Source: Megamerina dolium
Taxonomy: Eukaryota > Arthropoda > Insecta > Diptera > Megamerinidae
Length of the DNA: 64,000 bases
Direction: 5' to 3'
NCBI GenBank assembly: GCA_963854835.1
Contig: OY978525.1
Location: 71,475,628-71,539,627, forward strand
Position 1 is the first letter of the stretch, and each line of letters begins with the position of its first letter. A model generated the notes under the pieces. That model made no database searches, was not told the origin of the DNA, and was given only the letters and a program-made list of their open reading frames with translations. The position numbers and the translations under genes are program-made. This document shows, in pieces, positions 52,350 through 63,924 of this stretch.

Positions 52350-53602
52350 AGATTATGGAATACAAGGAGCAGGGCATACGTCCAGATTGGCAAGAAATTG
52401 CTAATGAGAGTCCAATAGCAAAGGCATACTGGGCGCAGTGGCAAAGCCTGCACTTACGAGACGGATGTTTATTCCGAGCATGGGAAAGTGAGTATGGAAA
52501 AATCACTAATGATCTTCTAGTGGTACCCAAGGCAAGAATAAATGAAGTGATAACTGAGTATCACAATGCCTCCAATGGAGGGCATTTGGGAATCACCAAA
52601 ACCGTCGAGAAAATAAAGAAACGATTTTATTGGGTTGGATGTCATGACCATGTCGCTGATTGGATTCGGAAGTGTAAGCAATGTGCAATTGTCAAAGGTC
52701 CCACTAAGAAAAGTCGAGGTAAGATGCACCACTACACCGTGGGTGCTCCATTCGAGCGAATTGCTATGAACATAGCTGGACCATTTCCAATAGGCAACGC
52801 AGGAAACAAGTATGTTCTGGTGGTTATAGATTACTTCAGTAAATGGCCTGAAGTATACCCCATTCCAAATCAGGAAGCTAGTACAGTTGCGGATGTATTC
52901 GTCAACCAATGGGTTACTCGTTTTGGTGTACCGATGGAGTTACACTCGGACCAAGGTCGAAATTTCGAATCAGTTGTATTCCAAGAGATGTGCCGTATGC
53001 TGGGTATATACAAAACTCGTACAACACCTTTGCATCCACCATCTGATGGCATGGTAGAACGATTTAACCGTACCTTGGAGGAATATTTGAGAAAGGTCGT
53101 AGATAAATACCAAAGAGACTGGGATGTACATATACCAATGTTCCTCATGGCATATCGATGCGCACAACATGATACGACGGCTATTACACCGGCAATGGCA
53201 ATTTTTGGAAACGAGTTAAGACTGCCAGCTGATTTAAAATTTGGAGTCGTAACACCAACGAGATCAACCGAAGGTAATTATACTAGCGAAAAGCGGGAAC
53301 AGTTGGATGAAGTACATCAGTTCATCAGAGAGCGGTCGCAGATGATAAGCGATAAGATGAAGGCCAGGTATGACTTGAAAGCAAATTCAAAAGGGTTCTA
53401 TGAAGGAGAGCTTGTAATGCTTCATAATCCACAACGAAAGAAAGGCCTGTCCCCTAAACTACAGACTCATTGGGAAGGACCATATGAGATTATAGCAAAG
53501 ATAAATGACGTAGTGTATCGTATTCAACGTGCCTGGAATAAAAGGGCAAAGTTTAAAGTAGTGCACTTGGAGCGACTTGCGCCATATCGAGGGGAGGTAT
53601 AA
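52235..53602 (+). pseudogene. pol: Integrase of family G (G2), Asp-to-Asn in catalytic triad
   Basis: A 455-codon open frame, almost identical to G1's. Zinc region HNASNGGHLGITKTVEKIKK ... CKQCAIVK; core AMNIAGPFP (Asn at the first catalytic position), HSDQGRNFES (Asp) and SDGMVERFNRTL (Glu). The C-terminus WEGPYEIIAKINDVVYRIQR ends at HLERLAPYRGEV, just upstream of the polypurine tract (53629-53640). The frame is open but the triad is incomplete, so strand transfer activity is unlikely. Confidence 0.9.
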
Positions 53603-53640
53603 AAACTTGTTCGGTACGAACAAGGTTAAGAGGAGGGCAG

Positions 53641-54077
53641 TGTAACGAGTATCGATAGTTGGTTACTCATCACTATTGGACTGACACTATTGGCAGCATC
53701 GAAACGAATGTCAACAAAAAGAAATAAGTAATAACCAGAACAAGCCAACGAGAAAGAAAGAGAAGAATCTCGATAAAGGAAGATTCTGGGGTGTTGCGAA
53801 CAGAGTATAAATAGAGCCAGTGTTGAGAAGTGAGAATCAATTTGATCCCGAACGTGATTGCAGAAACATCGATACAGAGGCAAAAGTTGCAAGTACATTT
53901 AAGTGTTATTGTAAATAGTTGATTGTAAGCAGAGTTGATTGTAAATAGAGATTATTAAATAAATTGTTGCTGTATATAGTTGTATAAAATAAGTGTTGCA
54001 GTTATTATTAACAGAATCCAGTGATCGAACAAGGTAATTCAAATAGAATTAAACGCTCACAGAATAAAAACGTAACA
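53641..54077 (+). repeat. 3' LTR of G2
   Basis: 437 bp, same ends as the 5' LTR, preceded by AGAGGAGGGCAG. The small LTR-LTR difference (about 7 positions) indicates recent insertion. Confidence 0.95.
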
Positions 54078-54081
54078 ATAT

Positions 54082-55032
54082 GATCAATATGTATTAGTAA
54101 TGTAAGGATTTTCAAACTGCTAATATTCTAGCAACCAACAGTGAGAGCGACGACAACGATCCATATGATCAATATGCTTTTTTGTTTTTTGTTTTTTAAT
54201 TCAATGGTTCCACAAACAAATAGCAGATAAAAATGTTCCCAACATTATGCAACTTACTGAAGAGAAAACCGACATCAAATCCAACTGCACAATTAATGAG
54301 AATATGAACCCGAAGTTTCTACCAACACAGACGTACGTTCAAATTTTAAAATACAAGCAGTTAAGATAGAAAGTGACGATAACAAATGCAATTGCACAAC
54401 GTTTGATAATAATACCGTAAATTCGATATGTGCTCAACTAAAACTTCGTTCGTTCTTTTGAGAACTTGTTATCAGTGCAAATTGAATAAATGAATTTTCA
54501 GTGTTTTTCCAACTGCTAGCACATATATAGGAAATGTTTGTAGGCCATATATTTAATTGTTTAGCATAAACTTGCGAAATGTTCGAATAAAATTTCTTGA
54601 TTTAGTAAAAAATAGACTTGCGTCTAATTAACGGTTGCCCAGTTACTTTTCAACACGGTCTTTATCATTTGAACCGTAAATCAATGAAGTAACGTTATCG
54701 CAAATTTTATATTTTTCACTGATATATGTTTTATTGACCACAAGCCATTGTCTACTGAATCTATCATTTACAATACCTTATTCATTCCTGATACTTTCAT
54801 TTTTTGTTACCACACTTCCTTCGATGTACGCAGCAGACAACTCTCCTGATAGTCCTGAAGCCAGTCTTCGCTTGCTGATCCTAATGTTGAATCCTCGCAA
54901 GGCTCTTCTCCGCACAATTTTTTGGATTCGACACTAACGTTCACTTTTTTATGTATCACGAATATATCATTAGACTCTTAAGAAAATTAAACTTTAAATA
55001 CAACAAAAAAAAAAGAGAAACTTTTCTTTTAA
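54082..55032 (-). other. Leader region of BEL element B (LTR-proximal)
   Basis: Continuation of the 87-bp repeat array (to about 54180), then AT-rich DNA without a supported gene up to the primer-binding site. Confidence 0.6.
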
Positions 55033-55050
55033 GTCCCTGCTCGGGCGCCA
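55033..55050 (-). promoter_or_regulatory. Primer-binding site of BEL element B
   Basis: On the minus strand TGGCGCCCGAGCAGGGAC lies 3 bp inside the LTR end. It has the TGGCGCCC form used by lysine-type tRNA primers; the exact tRNA is inference. It fixes the orientation and the inner edge of the 5' LTR. Confidence 0.8.
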
Positions 55051-55053
55051 AAA

Positions 55054-55332
55054 TGTTGAACAACAATAATTTTTGTTGTCGACAACGAAATTTACAGTCT
55101 AACACCAGCTGTGGTTTTATAACAATTAAATTTAATATCATATTTCAATTTTATAAGAGCATACAAATCAACGGTTTACACAGTTGTATCAATATGTATG
55201 TACTAAATAGAGATGAATTCATAGTTACTCTATTGCAATAGTAATATAATATAATTCACAATAATAATATAATAAGATACTTATAATAATAGAACTTCAA
55301 TTATAACTTATATATAGGTATATGGCCAAACA
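55054..55332 (-). repeat. 5' LTR of BEL element B
   Basis: 279 bp; in element orientation it starts TGTTTGGCCATATACC and ends TTGTTGTTCAACA. A TATATATAAG stretch near its start could be the TATA box. The adjacent CAAAG (55333-55337) matches the CAAAG at 42583-42587. 55333-55930 beyond it has no supported gene. Confidence 0.9.
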
Positions 55333-55959
55333 CAAAGATTACCGTGACTAGCGACCAGAGATTGGAGGCTCGTCCTGGATATCCTGTTGGGAACGCGACC
55401 AGCAAAAATCACCTTAAATTTTTGCACAAAGCAGCTCAAGACTGAGTTTCGCTTAAAAATTACAACTTTAATTTCGAAAATTTGTAATTGCTTGACGTTT
55501 GAAAGAAGAAATAAATAGATATACTAAACTATTGCGGTGAAACGAGGCGATCAGCCACCAGCTGTTCTTGTTTACCAAAATACTGTTCCGGTGCTGCCAC
55601 TTAAAACTATATACAAATCTGTCCTCAAAGTTAAACTGTATTTTCGGTTCCAAAAAATATTTGTACGGTGCTGCTATTTAAAACTATATAATATCAGTCC
55701 TCAATATTAACTGCATTATCGGCGCCATAAATGCCGTAAAACCACGCCAATATTTATGAAGTCACCAACAGTTTTATGGAATAGTAAAAGCTAAATCAAA
55801 GCAAAACTTCTCTATACAACTTTTGAATAATTGAGTACATAAAGTCAGTATATTTTCAATTGAAGATTATAGGAAAATATCCAAGACCCTTTCCAACAAA
55901 AACAATATAAGTTGTCGTAAAAATATTACATCACTGATGCGAACCGAAATTAATCGTCG

Positions 55960-56400
55960 AAGACTTAAAAATTCATAGATTTTACGCATTTACTGCTATT
56001 AATAAATTCAAATGGAAAACAAAAGAACCTCTGGATATGTTCTTATTAACATTTGACATCTTTGAAGATGTAAACAAGATTTACGCGATTAAAACTATTT
56101 TAAATTCTATTGTCACAATTGAGCCAGTAAAATCATCAAAGCCTATATTACAATCTAAACAATGCCAGTAGCACGACCATACAGAGACTTATTGTGGTAA
56201 ACAGCCAAGATGCGTCAAATGTGCAGGCAAGCACAGGACCATTGAATGTAATAAACCAATAAATGAGCAACCAAAATGCTGCAACTGGGGAGAAGCCCAT
56301 CCCGCTAGCGACAGAGGGTGTATTGTGGTAACAGAATTGCAAAAAATTCGCAGTCTAAAAATTCAGGAAAAAAACACACAAATACAAAAACCGAAAAACC
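55960..56400 (+). pseudogene. Jockey-like ORF1 with CCHC zinc knuckles
   Basis: Readable segments are FYAFTAINKFKWKTKEPLDM and IYAIKTILNSIVTIEPVKSS. A Cys/His cluster follows, with TYCGKQPRCVKCAGKHRTIEC and PKCCNWGEAHPASDRGC, closely resembling the three-knuckle region of jockey ORF1 (nucleic-acid-binding protein). Some ligands are changed (CNW for CNC; a stop in the first knuckle). It would bind element RNA. Confidence 0.75.
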
Positions 56401-56529
56401 GCTAGTGATACTACTAGCTCTGATGATGCTCTAGCTCATATACTGCCAAAACTTAATGAGCAAACAAAATTTAACATTTAAGCTTGAGTTGTATCTAGAA
56501 ACGGATCATGTCTTAAGCACTTAAAATAC

Positions 56530-57060
56530 TTTTATTGAATTCGAACGGTTTAACAAATGTTGATATCTGCATGATAGCTGAAACACATTTTCTTACTAAC
56601 TTATATATTAAAATTTAAAATTACGAAACATATCATGCGATTCATCCAAGTATTTGTGTTCGAGGTGGTAGTGCCATAGTAATAAAAAGCTCCATTAAGC
56701 ACTTTGAAGAAAAAAAAATTAGTACAATAAATGAGACTAATAATGCCCTTTCTCTGATCCTGTTGTATAGTCCTCCAAGGCACAAATTTAAATGTGAACA
56801 ATATAAAAAATTACTTAAACAATACAAAAATCGATTCTTCATGGGTGGAGACTTTAACGCAAAACATAGATAGATAGCTGTATAAAGCAATGATGTGATG
56901 CAGTTTCGACAAGAAAACTAAACAAACTGGCCCACAGACCCAACAAAAATTCCTGATCTAATTGACTTCTTCATTACCAATAATATATCCAAAACTTACT
57001 TGGCAATTGAAGACATCGATTACTTAAGCTCGGATCACTCACCAATACTTTTAACTCTCA
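56530..57060 (+). pseudogene. Jockey-like endonuclease, broken
   Basis: NGLTNVDICMIAETHFL (Glu motif), YHAIHPSICVRGGSAIVIKS, RFFMGGDFNAKHR (GDFNAKH active-site loop) and YLSSDHSPILLTL (SDH motif) appear in order, separated by stops near 56870 and by frameshifts. All motifs are recognisable. Confidence 0.78.
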
Positions 57061-57179
57061 CCGAGAACATAGCTTTTAAAGAAACTCCAGCTAATTTACG
57101 AAATTAATTCACGGACCGAATTTACTTCATTTAGCTGCTTGAGAATAGTAAAAATAATATCGCACAAATAACGACCGAA

Positions 57180-57430
57180 GGTCAGTTGGATGAGAAAGTA
57201 AAAATCTTTATATCTCACTTGCAACTTACCGGATGGAACAGTTCACCAAAAGTAAAAAAGACTTCAGTTAACACTCAATATCCTAAGGAAATTAAAGAAC
57301 TTATTTCATACAAAGGGGAAATATGTACCAAATTTTATAAAACTGCAGAGGTTAATTTGCTTCAAAAACCATGCAAATCATGGCACGAACCATCGTCGTA
57401 TCGACCCATATCGTTTCCACCTATACTTTA
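57180..57430 (+). pseudogene. Jockey-like RT N-terminal fragment
   Basis: An open stretch, LDEKVKIFISHLQLTGWNSS ... KSWHEPSSYRPISFPPIL, matches the linker and first RT motif (SYRPISL) of jockey. The segment between EIKELIS and KSWHEPSSYRP is shortened relative to the usual arrangement. Stop at 57429. Confidence 0.7.
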
Positions 57431-57599
57431 GAAGTTATTTGAAGTCATATCTATCAAATCTCTAGTTCCGAATTAAGCAGCATGACGTATATTCAAGCCT
57501 TAGACAAATAAAAGCGGAAGTACCACAAGACAGTGTACTTCCGACGGTAAATCGGTCAAAATTGGCCAAATTTACGAGCCTAGATTAATAAAGCCTAAT

Positions 57600-58283
57600 A
57601 TGATTAATGAAGCCCAATATGTAGAGGAAAGTTCGAAAATACTATATGTGAAAGACTTTTGCTAAGGCTAAAACTAACAAAAATATGGTATAGCAAAGTG
57701 CGGGTGAGTATTAACCCAGCAAAAACTATAATTGTTCCATTCATTACAAAGTATAAAATTAGGAAACTAAAATTTATCAATTTAAATGGAAGTGAGATAG
57801 AACTACAGAAAGAAACAAAATTCCCGGGAAAATAGTGAGGTGGATCTACACTGTAATCATTAGACCCATGATAGATTACGGAGCTGATATTTAGAAGATC
57901 TGCGCTAAGCTTCAGACTGTTACGTCTGCACTTGGCAGGAGTCAAAGACTAGCATGTGTATATATAACAGGACCTATACGCGAATGTCCAACATCATCAT
58001 TGGAAGTTCTCTTGGAACTCACATCAACATCCAGTCCCAAGTGGGAATGCTCACACGAAAACGGAATGTTTTCGGATGAAACCTGCCGACTCTGAAGGAA
58101 AGAGAATGAAATGAAATATGTTTTGGGAATTTCCAACACCCGAAAGTCTGTTGAAATCTACTAAGGTAGCATCTATATTAATCTTCCTTATGAATGCTGG
58201 ATTTAGAGACATACTCGAGGCCCAATACTAGGTGCACAATAACCCCAGTGCAACACAACCCTTAAATAATAATAATAATAATG
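57600..58283 (+). pseudogene. Non-LTR RT thumb remnant with (AAT)n tail
   Basis: Pieces such as VSINPAKTIIVPF, WIYTVIIRPMIDYGAD and RSQRLACVYITGPIRECPTS correspond to the RT thumb of the I/R1/LOA group, not jockey. The run ends in an (AAT)n tract at 58266-58282, like the TAA tail of the I-like insertion at 37319. Highly decayed. Confidence 0.6.
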
Positions 58284-61092
58284 AACCGATTGACATTTGG
58301 TCATCAAACCAACGTGGTTTTTTAACGGAAAAAATTTAGTCATGTTTCTCTAGGAAAATCTTTAGGTGTGTTTTCGTACTTTCCCAGTAACAATTATCCA
58401 GTAAACAAATTTCTGAGAATTTGACAGCATTCGCTTTTAAAGAGAAAAATATGCCAAAAGGTACAAGAACGCAAAACCAGCAAAAACCTTCACGAACAGC
58501 TGATATTCCACTAAGTAAATTGCAATTGTTCGTTTGCTTGTTAGTTTCTTTTAGTCAATTTGTTTATGCCAGTTAGTCTTTACTGGCATAAATTTGTCCA
58601 GTAACAATTTGCAACTTCCCCTCAAAATGAAATGTCATTTCGCTCTTTAAATTTCCCCTTCTTTGTAAGTTTTTTGGGTACGAGAACGCCAATACGTGAT
58701 AGTTTGTAACAAATATCACAAACTATTGCGTAGAACACTCCTAATGTTATTCATTACAACATCCAGATTTTGTCCTCTAAGGTCATTGCCAATTGCAAAT
58801 GTTTTTTTTTTTTGCGAAGAGAGAAACATTACACGCCTTGAAAAAGTCATATATGTACTGGAAATACTATATGTAAACGTATCTAATGTACAATATATAT
58901 GCACGTATTTATATGAAAGAAAATTATTGTCTGAATAGATAAACAAAAAGGAGAAAGAGCGAGAGATTCAAAGAGCATATAATGTATTTAGATAGAGGTA
59001 TATGAGGGCATAACTCCACTATAAAAGTTTTTGTTTAATTCTTAATCACATTGTTTCGTTTGCCATTTATTGTCAGGGTTGTTGTGACTACGAATTTGCC
59101 CCAAATGTTCCATCAGCTAACAAAATGCTCTCTTTTTATAAACTTCAGGTTGGAGCCTCGTGAGTCTAACGTAGAGCAATCAGTTATTTTATTGTACCGG
59201 CGGTAACCACATCGGATTCCGGAAACGACAAAAACATGCAGCAATAAAGTAGTGTATGTGTTTATGTGAGTCAGAATATATGTATTGATCTCTTTCGCTT
59301 TCATTGCGGTCAGTTGAATTAGGTCAATTCTATTTTCAGCCTTTTTACTTTTGCACTTTATATCAAAGTACAAAAGTACAATATGGAGAACGGCAGCAAC
59401 AACAATAAATACATAAATGAAAAAATTTAACGTAGTTAATGCTCTAATGTGTGTGTATAACTTTTTGCTTATATGCATAAATGTAGGGACATAAGTTTTT
59501 TCGTTGGTAAAATGAAGTTGTGGATTTCATGAAATTATTGATGCAGTATTTTGTTAAGTGTAACGCAACCAATTCTCATATGAGTAAAACAAAAATCTAA
59601 AGAATATTAAACCTGTGCAACAAAAATCAATTAAAACAATGCCAAACGATTGCACTACTATCTATTACTAATACTAAGGACTATTTAGCTACTGCGGTGA
59701 CTTTTATACAAACGACTACAATAATATATACTTACTGCAACGATGATGAAAGTTATTGTAAAAATGCTGATTAACATAGAAAATCCATCCAATAAACAAG
59801 CAAACAATGTACTTACAAACACGCACTTACTTGCATACACACACATGCACATATGCAGTAGCTAGGTTGGATTATTTCTAGTTGCCATTGCTGCTTTTAC
59901 AGTTGATTTTAAATATTTTCTCCAATCATAAGTTCAACAGAGCGATAATATTTATTTTTTTTTACCAGAAACCCTATACCTATACATGTACTACTGATAT
60001 TGACAGTTTTTTGCCAAAAAAAATTTCTCTTTACATACAAATATGTGTTTGGGGCTGCAAAATCGATGATTGTAAAATATCGTTAAATATGTATAAATAT
60101 ATTAATTGAAACTGCCATTTCTGTGAACAAATACTAATACGATAACGCTGTAAATCAAAGTGATAGTAATGATAGTAAATCGAAATGATGAAATGATGAT
60201 TGAAATGAAATGTAATGTGATAATGATATAAAAAATCATAATTATTTGATGTTACAAGGCATTACACTCTTTATTTAAGGATTTTCGGGAAAATAAAAAA
60301 CATCAATGTAAGGCTCTCCGTCAGAATTGCTGGCCGCTTGGAATTCTGTTACAACTTTGTGGGGCTGAATAACCATCAAAGATTGGATTTCATGAGAGTT
60401 GCGATGCAAAATTGTTCTGGATCACGCTGTTTTAATTTCTTGGACTCTATGACAAAGATCCCACTAAATTCATGGCCCAAATATATTTATTGCACCTACA
60501 TCTTTCTTGTTGTCATTAGTTTAATGCACTCCAAGTACACTATAATTACACTGGCAATCACCATCTATATAAATGTAAAATCTTCGTCCATTCTTATTAA
60601 CACGCTTTTATGTTTAAGAGTAATATTAAAATATCACTTCCAAATGCATAGAACGTATAATATGGAGTTACCATATCTGCACACACGAAAATGCACAGAA
60701 AGGGAGAATGCATTCGCACGCTTGCGGATGTTATGGATGTCCTCTTTAAGGCTTGGAAAAAGCGTATAATAAGAGTTGTGCAAGCACTTAATAATTAATT
60801 AGAAGCAACGATTGCACATATCTTACAGTAATATTTATTTACTTTACAATTAATTATCATACGTATCCAAAAATATTTCAGGAAGCAATATTTCGAATAT
60901 TTGGTTGAAAATTTATGTGGTATTTTAAACAGAAACAAGTAGATTCAATACCAAATTACGAAGTTTTCTTTCCTATTAAATTCGTAACAGTTTTTCAAAC
61001 ATGTCATGAAAATTGTTCACCATTTCTATTGTATAGTATAAGTTTACTTCATCATTATTTCTTTAAGCTTACTCAATTGTTTATTGGGTATA
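58284..61092. other. AT-rich region without supported genes
   Basis: No transposon motif, tRNA or convincing gene recognised. It contains GATGAAATGATGAT-like low-complexity sequence at 60170-60200. A host regulatory or intronic role cannot be excluded. This is the longest stretch of the window I cannot assign to an element. Confidence 0.4.
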
Positions 61093-62744
61093 CAGTGGCT
61101 CCCAGCTTATTTCGTACAGTGACAGTTTAAAAATTGCTGCAGTCGTAATTCCTAATATAGCAAAAATTTGAACAAAATATAAATGCCATTTTTGAAAGGA
61201 AGGTTTGTTTTTTATTTTCCAAAATTTACTTTTTCAAAATTTTAGTGTTTGACACTATAAAAAAATAAAATAAGAAAAAAAACAGGAAAATTCATGTCAC
61301 AGCTTATTTCGTACAGTCTCTTTAAGTTCAAACTAAAAACAAAGTAAGTTGATTTTAATATTTAGTATGACATCCCTTAGCGTTAATGACAGCCTGGAGT
61401 CTATTTGGCATTGAATCCACCAATTTTTGAGTGATGTCTGGTGTGATTTTTTTCCATTCCTCCATTAGTACCTTCTTTAGGTCTTGCTTATTAGAAATCT
61501 TGTGTGTTCTTATTTTATTGTCCAAAATAGACCAAAGATTTTCAATCACATTCATGTCAGATGACTGTGGTGGTGGAGACATCAAGTGTGGGCAGTTCCA
61601 AATAAGCCAAGATTGCAAATCCCAGATTTATGTTTTGGGTCATTATCTTGGTAGTACCGAAATTCTTCCCGCAAACCCAGTTTGTCTGCACTTTGAAGTA
61701 AATTGTTTTTCAGAATCTCGAGGTACTTCATTTTGTCCATTGTTCCCTCAATAAAAACCAATTCACCTACTCCGGCTGCTGACATACAGGCCCAAACCAT
61801 CACGCTACCGCCACCATGCTTCACTGTGGGCTTAAGGTTCTCCTTGTTTAGCTCGGTATTCGCTTTACGCCAAACATATGACATTCCGTCCGAGCCAAAA
61901 ATATTAAACTTAGACTCATCCGCGAAAATAACGGTATTCCAGAACGCAGGAGTCTTAATAATATGCTCTTTGGCGTAGTCAAGTCGGCGTTGTATATTCA
62001 TTTTTGAAATGAATGGTTTCTTTCGGGCTACTCGACCGTTCAAGTCATGATTGCGCAGCACACGTCGGACAGTTTCAGCACTGGATGATTTTCCTATTTC
62101 ACGCTGAACCTCTGCAGCCAACTTCGGAGTGGATAACTTTGGATTTTTCTTAATTTTTCGTACAATATAACGCTCGTCTGATGCGTTGAAAATCTTATTA
62201 GGTGCTTCTCTGCCCTTGTTCTCCAACCGATTTTCGCGAACGAAGCGTTGAATGATGTATTGGACAGTTGAGGCACTTAAATTTGTCATTTCAGCAATTT
62301 TTCGCACACTCTGACCTTTCCTAAAATGGTTAATTACCAGTTTACGCTGTTCCATCGTTGTACGACGACCCATAACGCTAAATGTTTAATTTACAGCACT
62401 TTAACTATTTAAAATAAGAATAATAAAAATTGTTATAATAGTTAAAAAGGTCCAAAAACTCATACAATTCAAAAAAACTTTGTAACTGCGCGGCAGAATG
62501 AAATTTACTTACATTGAAGTTTGTGTACGAAATAAGATGTGAGCTGAAAATCAGCTGATCAATAGTTTTTCTCTCTTGCATGACAAAAAGAACAATTTTT
62601 GGGGTTCCCCGTTTTCTTATTAGGTTTACTAAACACATACACAGACATCTACATTCAAAACTTATCGATAAGTTTTTTAGTTTCGATGTTACAGCCATTT
62701 ACATAAAAATATATACACTGTACGAAATAAGCTGTGAGCCACTG
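61093..62744 (-). mobile_element. Tc1-like transposon B, copy 2
   Basis: 1652 bp, reverse-oriented relative to copy 1, with the same ends (CAGTGGCTC ... TTATTTCGTACAGTG) and flanking TA. Inner repeats occur near 61295-61316 and 62523-62546. Nearly identical to 13557-15207 over its whole length, indicating recent activity of the family. Confidence 0.93.
61355..62373 (-). pseudogene. Tc1-like transposase B2 (single frameshift)
   Basis: From ATG at 62373 the frame gives the HTH region (LVINHFRKGQSVRKIAEMTN), FADESKFNIFG and YQDNDPKHKSG. One missing base in the codons after KHKSG (about 61618) shifts the frame; the C-terminus (WLIWNCPHLMSPPPQ, SSDMNVIENLWSIL) continues open in another frame to 61355. 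Its catalytic Glu is retained in DD34E spacing. No nonsense codon was seen, so a single base separates this copy from an open gene. Confidence 0.9.
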
Positions 62745-62951
62745 TATATTAAAGTGGCCATTTTTTTTCGAGACGAAATCGTAGCAGAAAATTTTTTATT
62801 CAATTAAAATGTTACATAAAAAGAATGAAATACAATTCGTGTGCCTATCTCTTGACTCGTACTGGAAATGCCCTTAAAAAATTGGTGTTGCCCCGATATT
62901 TTTCGCAATATCTCTGGCTGTGATTTAATATAGTTTTAAAACGCATTGTAG
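62745..62951. other. Unassigned spacer
   Basis: Short flank between Tc1-B copy 2 and the hAT-like remnant; nothing recognised. Confidence 0.5.
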
Positions 62952-63924
62952 TCAAAATGAAAGTTGTATTTCAAGAAAAGCATCGACTTCAAAGTTTTTA
63001 TTTGTGGCCGTGTCTTTTCCGAAGTCCAGATCGTATTGACTGCAGAAAAAATTATTTCTACTGGCGCAGAAGTTTCTCGAGTATTCAACCGCTGCCGACA
63101 ATGTTTCCAATGAAGTCTCTCTATGGGACAAAATGTGAAAACTTTGGCCCATCGTTCGTCTACTGGCTTTATTCCTCCGGTCTACTTCCCGATTTGCTCG
63201 TACATTGTAGATAACTGTGCTCTCGTGAATTATCCAAGCACTGTTATAGATGCGTTCTCTGTAAATTAAATGAGAATTATTTTTTGTTTTTTTTAATATT
63301 TTATGTTTCGTATTTATAATTTTCCTTTCAAATAACTGTTTTTCACGAGAAAATCGATTGATTTCTCTATATCTCATCAAGTCGGTAAAGCTCCCAATAA
63401 AAACCATTTTAAAGTTTGTGTGTGACGAAACTGGTCCCACCAAAGCTTAAGATATTGGAAACAATCATTTCGAAAATCGGCTGCATTTGCTTTGAATTTT
63501 CGTGTTCTAAATCCAGAATTTTCGAAAATTGCTAATTCCGCCCTGGCTTCTGGAGGAAAGAAATCTAACTCATTTTCCGCTTTTGACAGCTGATATATTA
63601 TCTCCCTCAATTCTTTTTACAATAACTTCAAAAATTTCCTCTTGAAATGATTTATAGGTAATTAGAAACTTATGTTTTTTACATATAATATTATCCACCA
63701 TATGAATGAATCATAATCTTCCAAAGCACTGTCGAAGATGTTTTGAAGGAATTTCGGTTTTTTATATGTGACGAAAGTTTTCTAAAATAAGCTTTTAATA
63801 GGGTGTGCGATTTTCCAATTCTGTCGGTTGACTTTGCTAATGCAAGATATCTAGTTTTGCTGTACCCGAGCCAATTCTCGCTTGTGTGCTTCGCTGTATT
63901 CATAAGTTTTTCAATTTCGTACAT
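62952..63924 (-). pseudogene. Possible hAT-like transposase remnant
   Basis: Reading from the right edge leftward, WLGYSKTRYLALAKSTDRI and TLLKAYF (63860-63780) resemble the 'TRWLSLxxAVxRILExxPALKxYF' segment of hAT/ZBED-type transposases. Farther on, ADFRNDCFQYLKLWWDQFRH (63500-63430) sits where those proteins have a Cys-containing helix ('CxxFLxxLxxQLxxRF'). Frames change at least twice and no BED finger or hAT dimerisation motif is visible, so the call is weak. The first part would lie beyond the window edge. Confidence 0.4.

Larger units (their letters stand above)
50226..54077 (+). mobile_element. Family G gypsy-like element, copy G2 (internally deleted)
   Basis: A 3852-bp plus-strand element with two complete 437-bp LTRs (50226-50662 and 53641-54077) that differ at about seven positions by eye. 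It is flanked by ATAT (50222-50225 and 54078-54081). About 2 kb spanning the end of gag, protease and most RT is deleted; gag is joined directly to the RT C-terminus at about 51680. RNase H, integrase and the polypurine tract remain. It is nested in the BEL leader and therefore younger than BEL element B. Confidence 0.95.
42588..55332 (-). mobile_element. BEL/Pao LTR retrotransposon (element B), carrying two nested insertions
   Basis: One minus-strand element whose outer LTR ends are 55332 and 42588, each flanked by CAAAG (55333-55337 and 42583-42587), the 5-bp duplication expected of BEL/Pao. The order on the element is 5' LTR 55332-55054, primer-binding site, a long leader split by family G copy G2 (50226-54077), gag, protease, RT, RNase H, integrase (cut at about 45122), then Harbinger sequence and the last 141 bp of the 3' LTR. 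The two LTR remnants differ at 3 of 141 positions by eye. A deletion removed the integrase end and most of the 3' LTR together with one Harbinger end. Confidence 0.9.
55930..57430 (+). mobile_element. Jockey-like non-LTR retrotransposon remnant
   Basis: The order ORF1 nucleic-acid-binding region (55960-56400), endonuclease (56530-57060) and RT start (57180-57430) matches jockey. Many stops and frameshifts; 5' and 3' ends undefined. Confidence 0.7.

Noticed and set aside
60338..60769. 143-codon open frame in the unassigned region
   Set aside because: No motif, no similarity I recognise, composition like surrounding AT-rich DNA, and no repeat or splice support.
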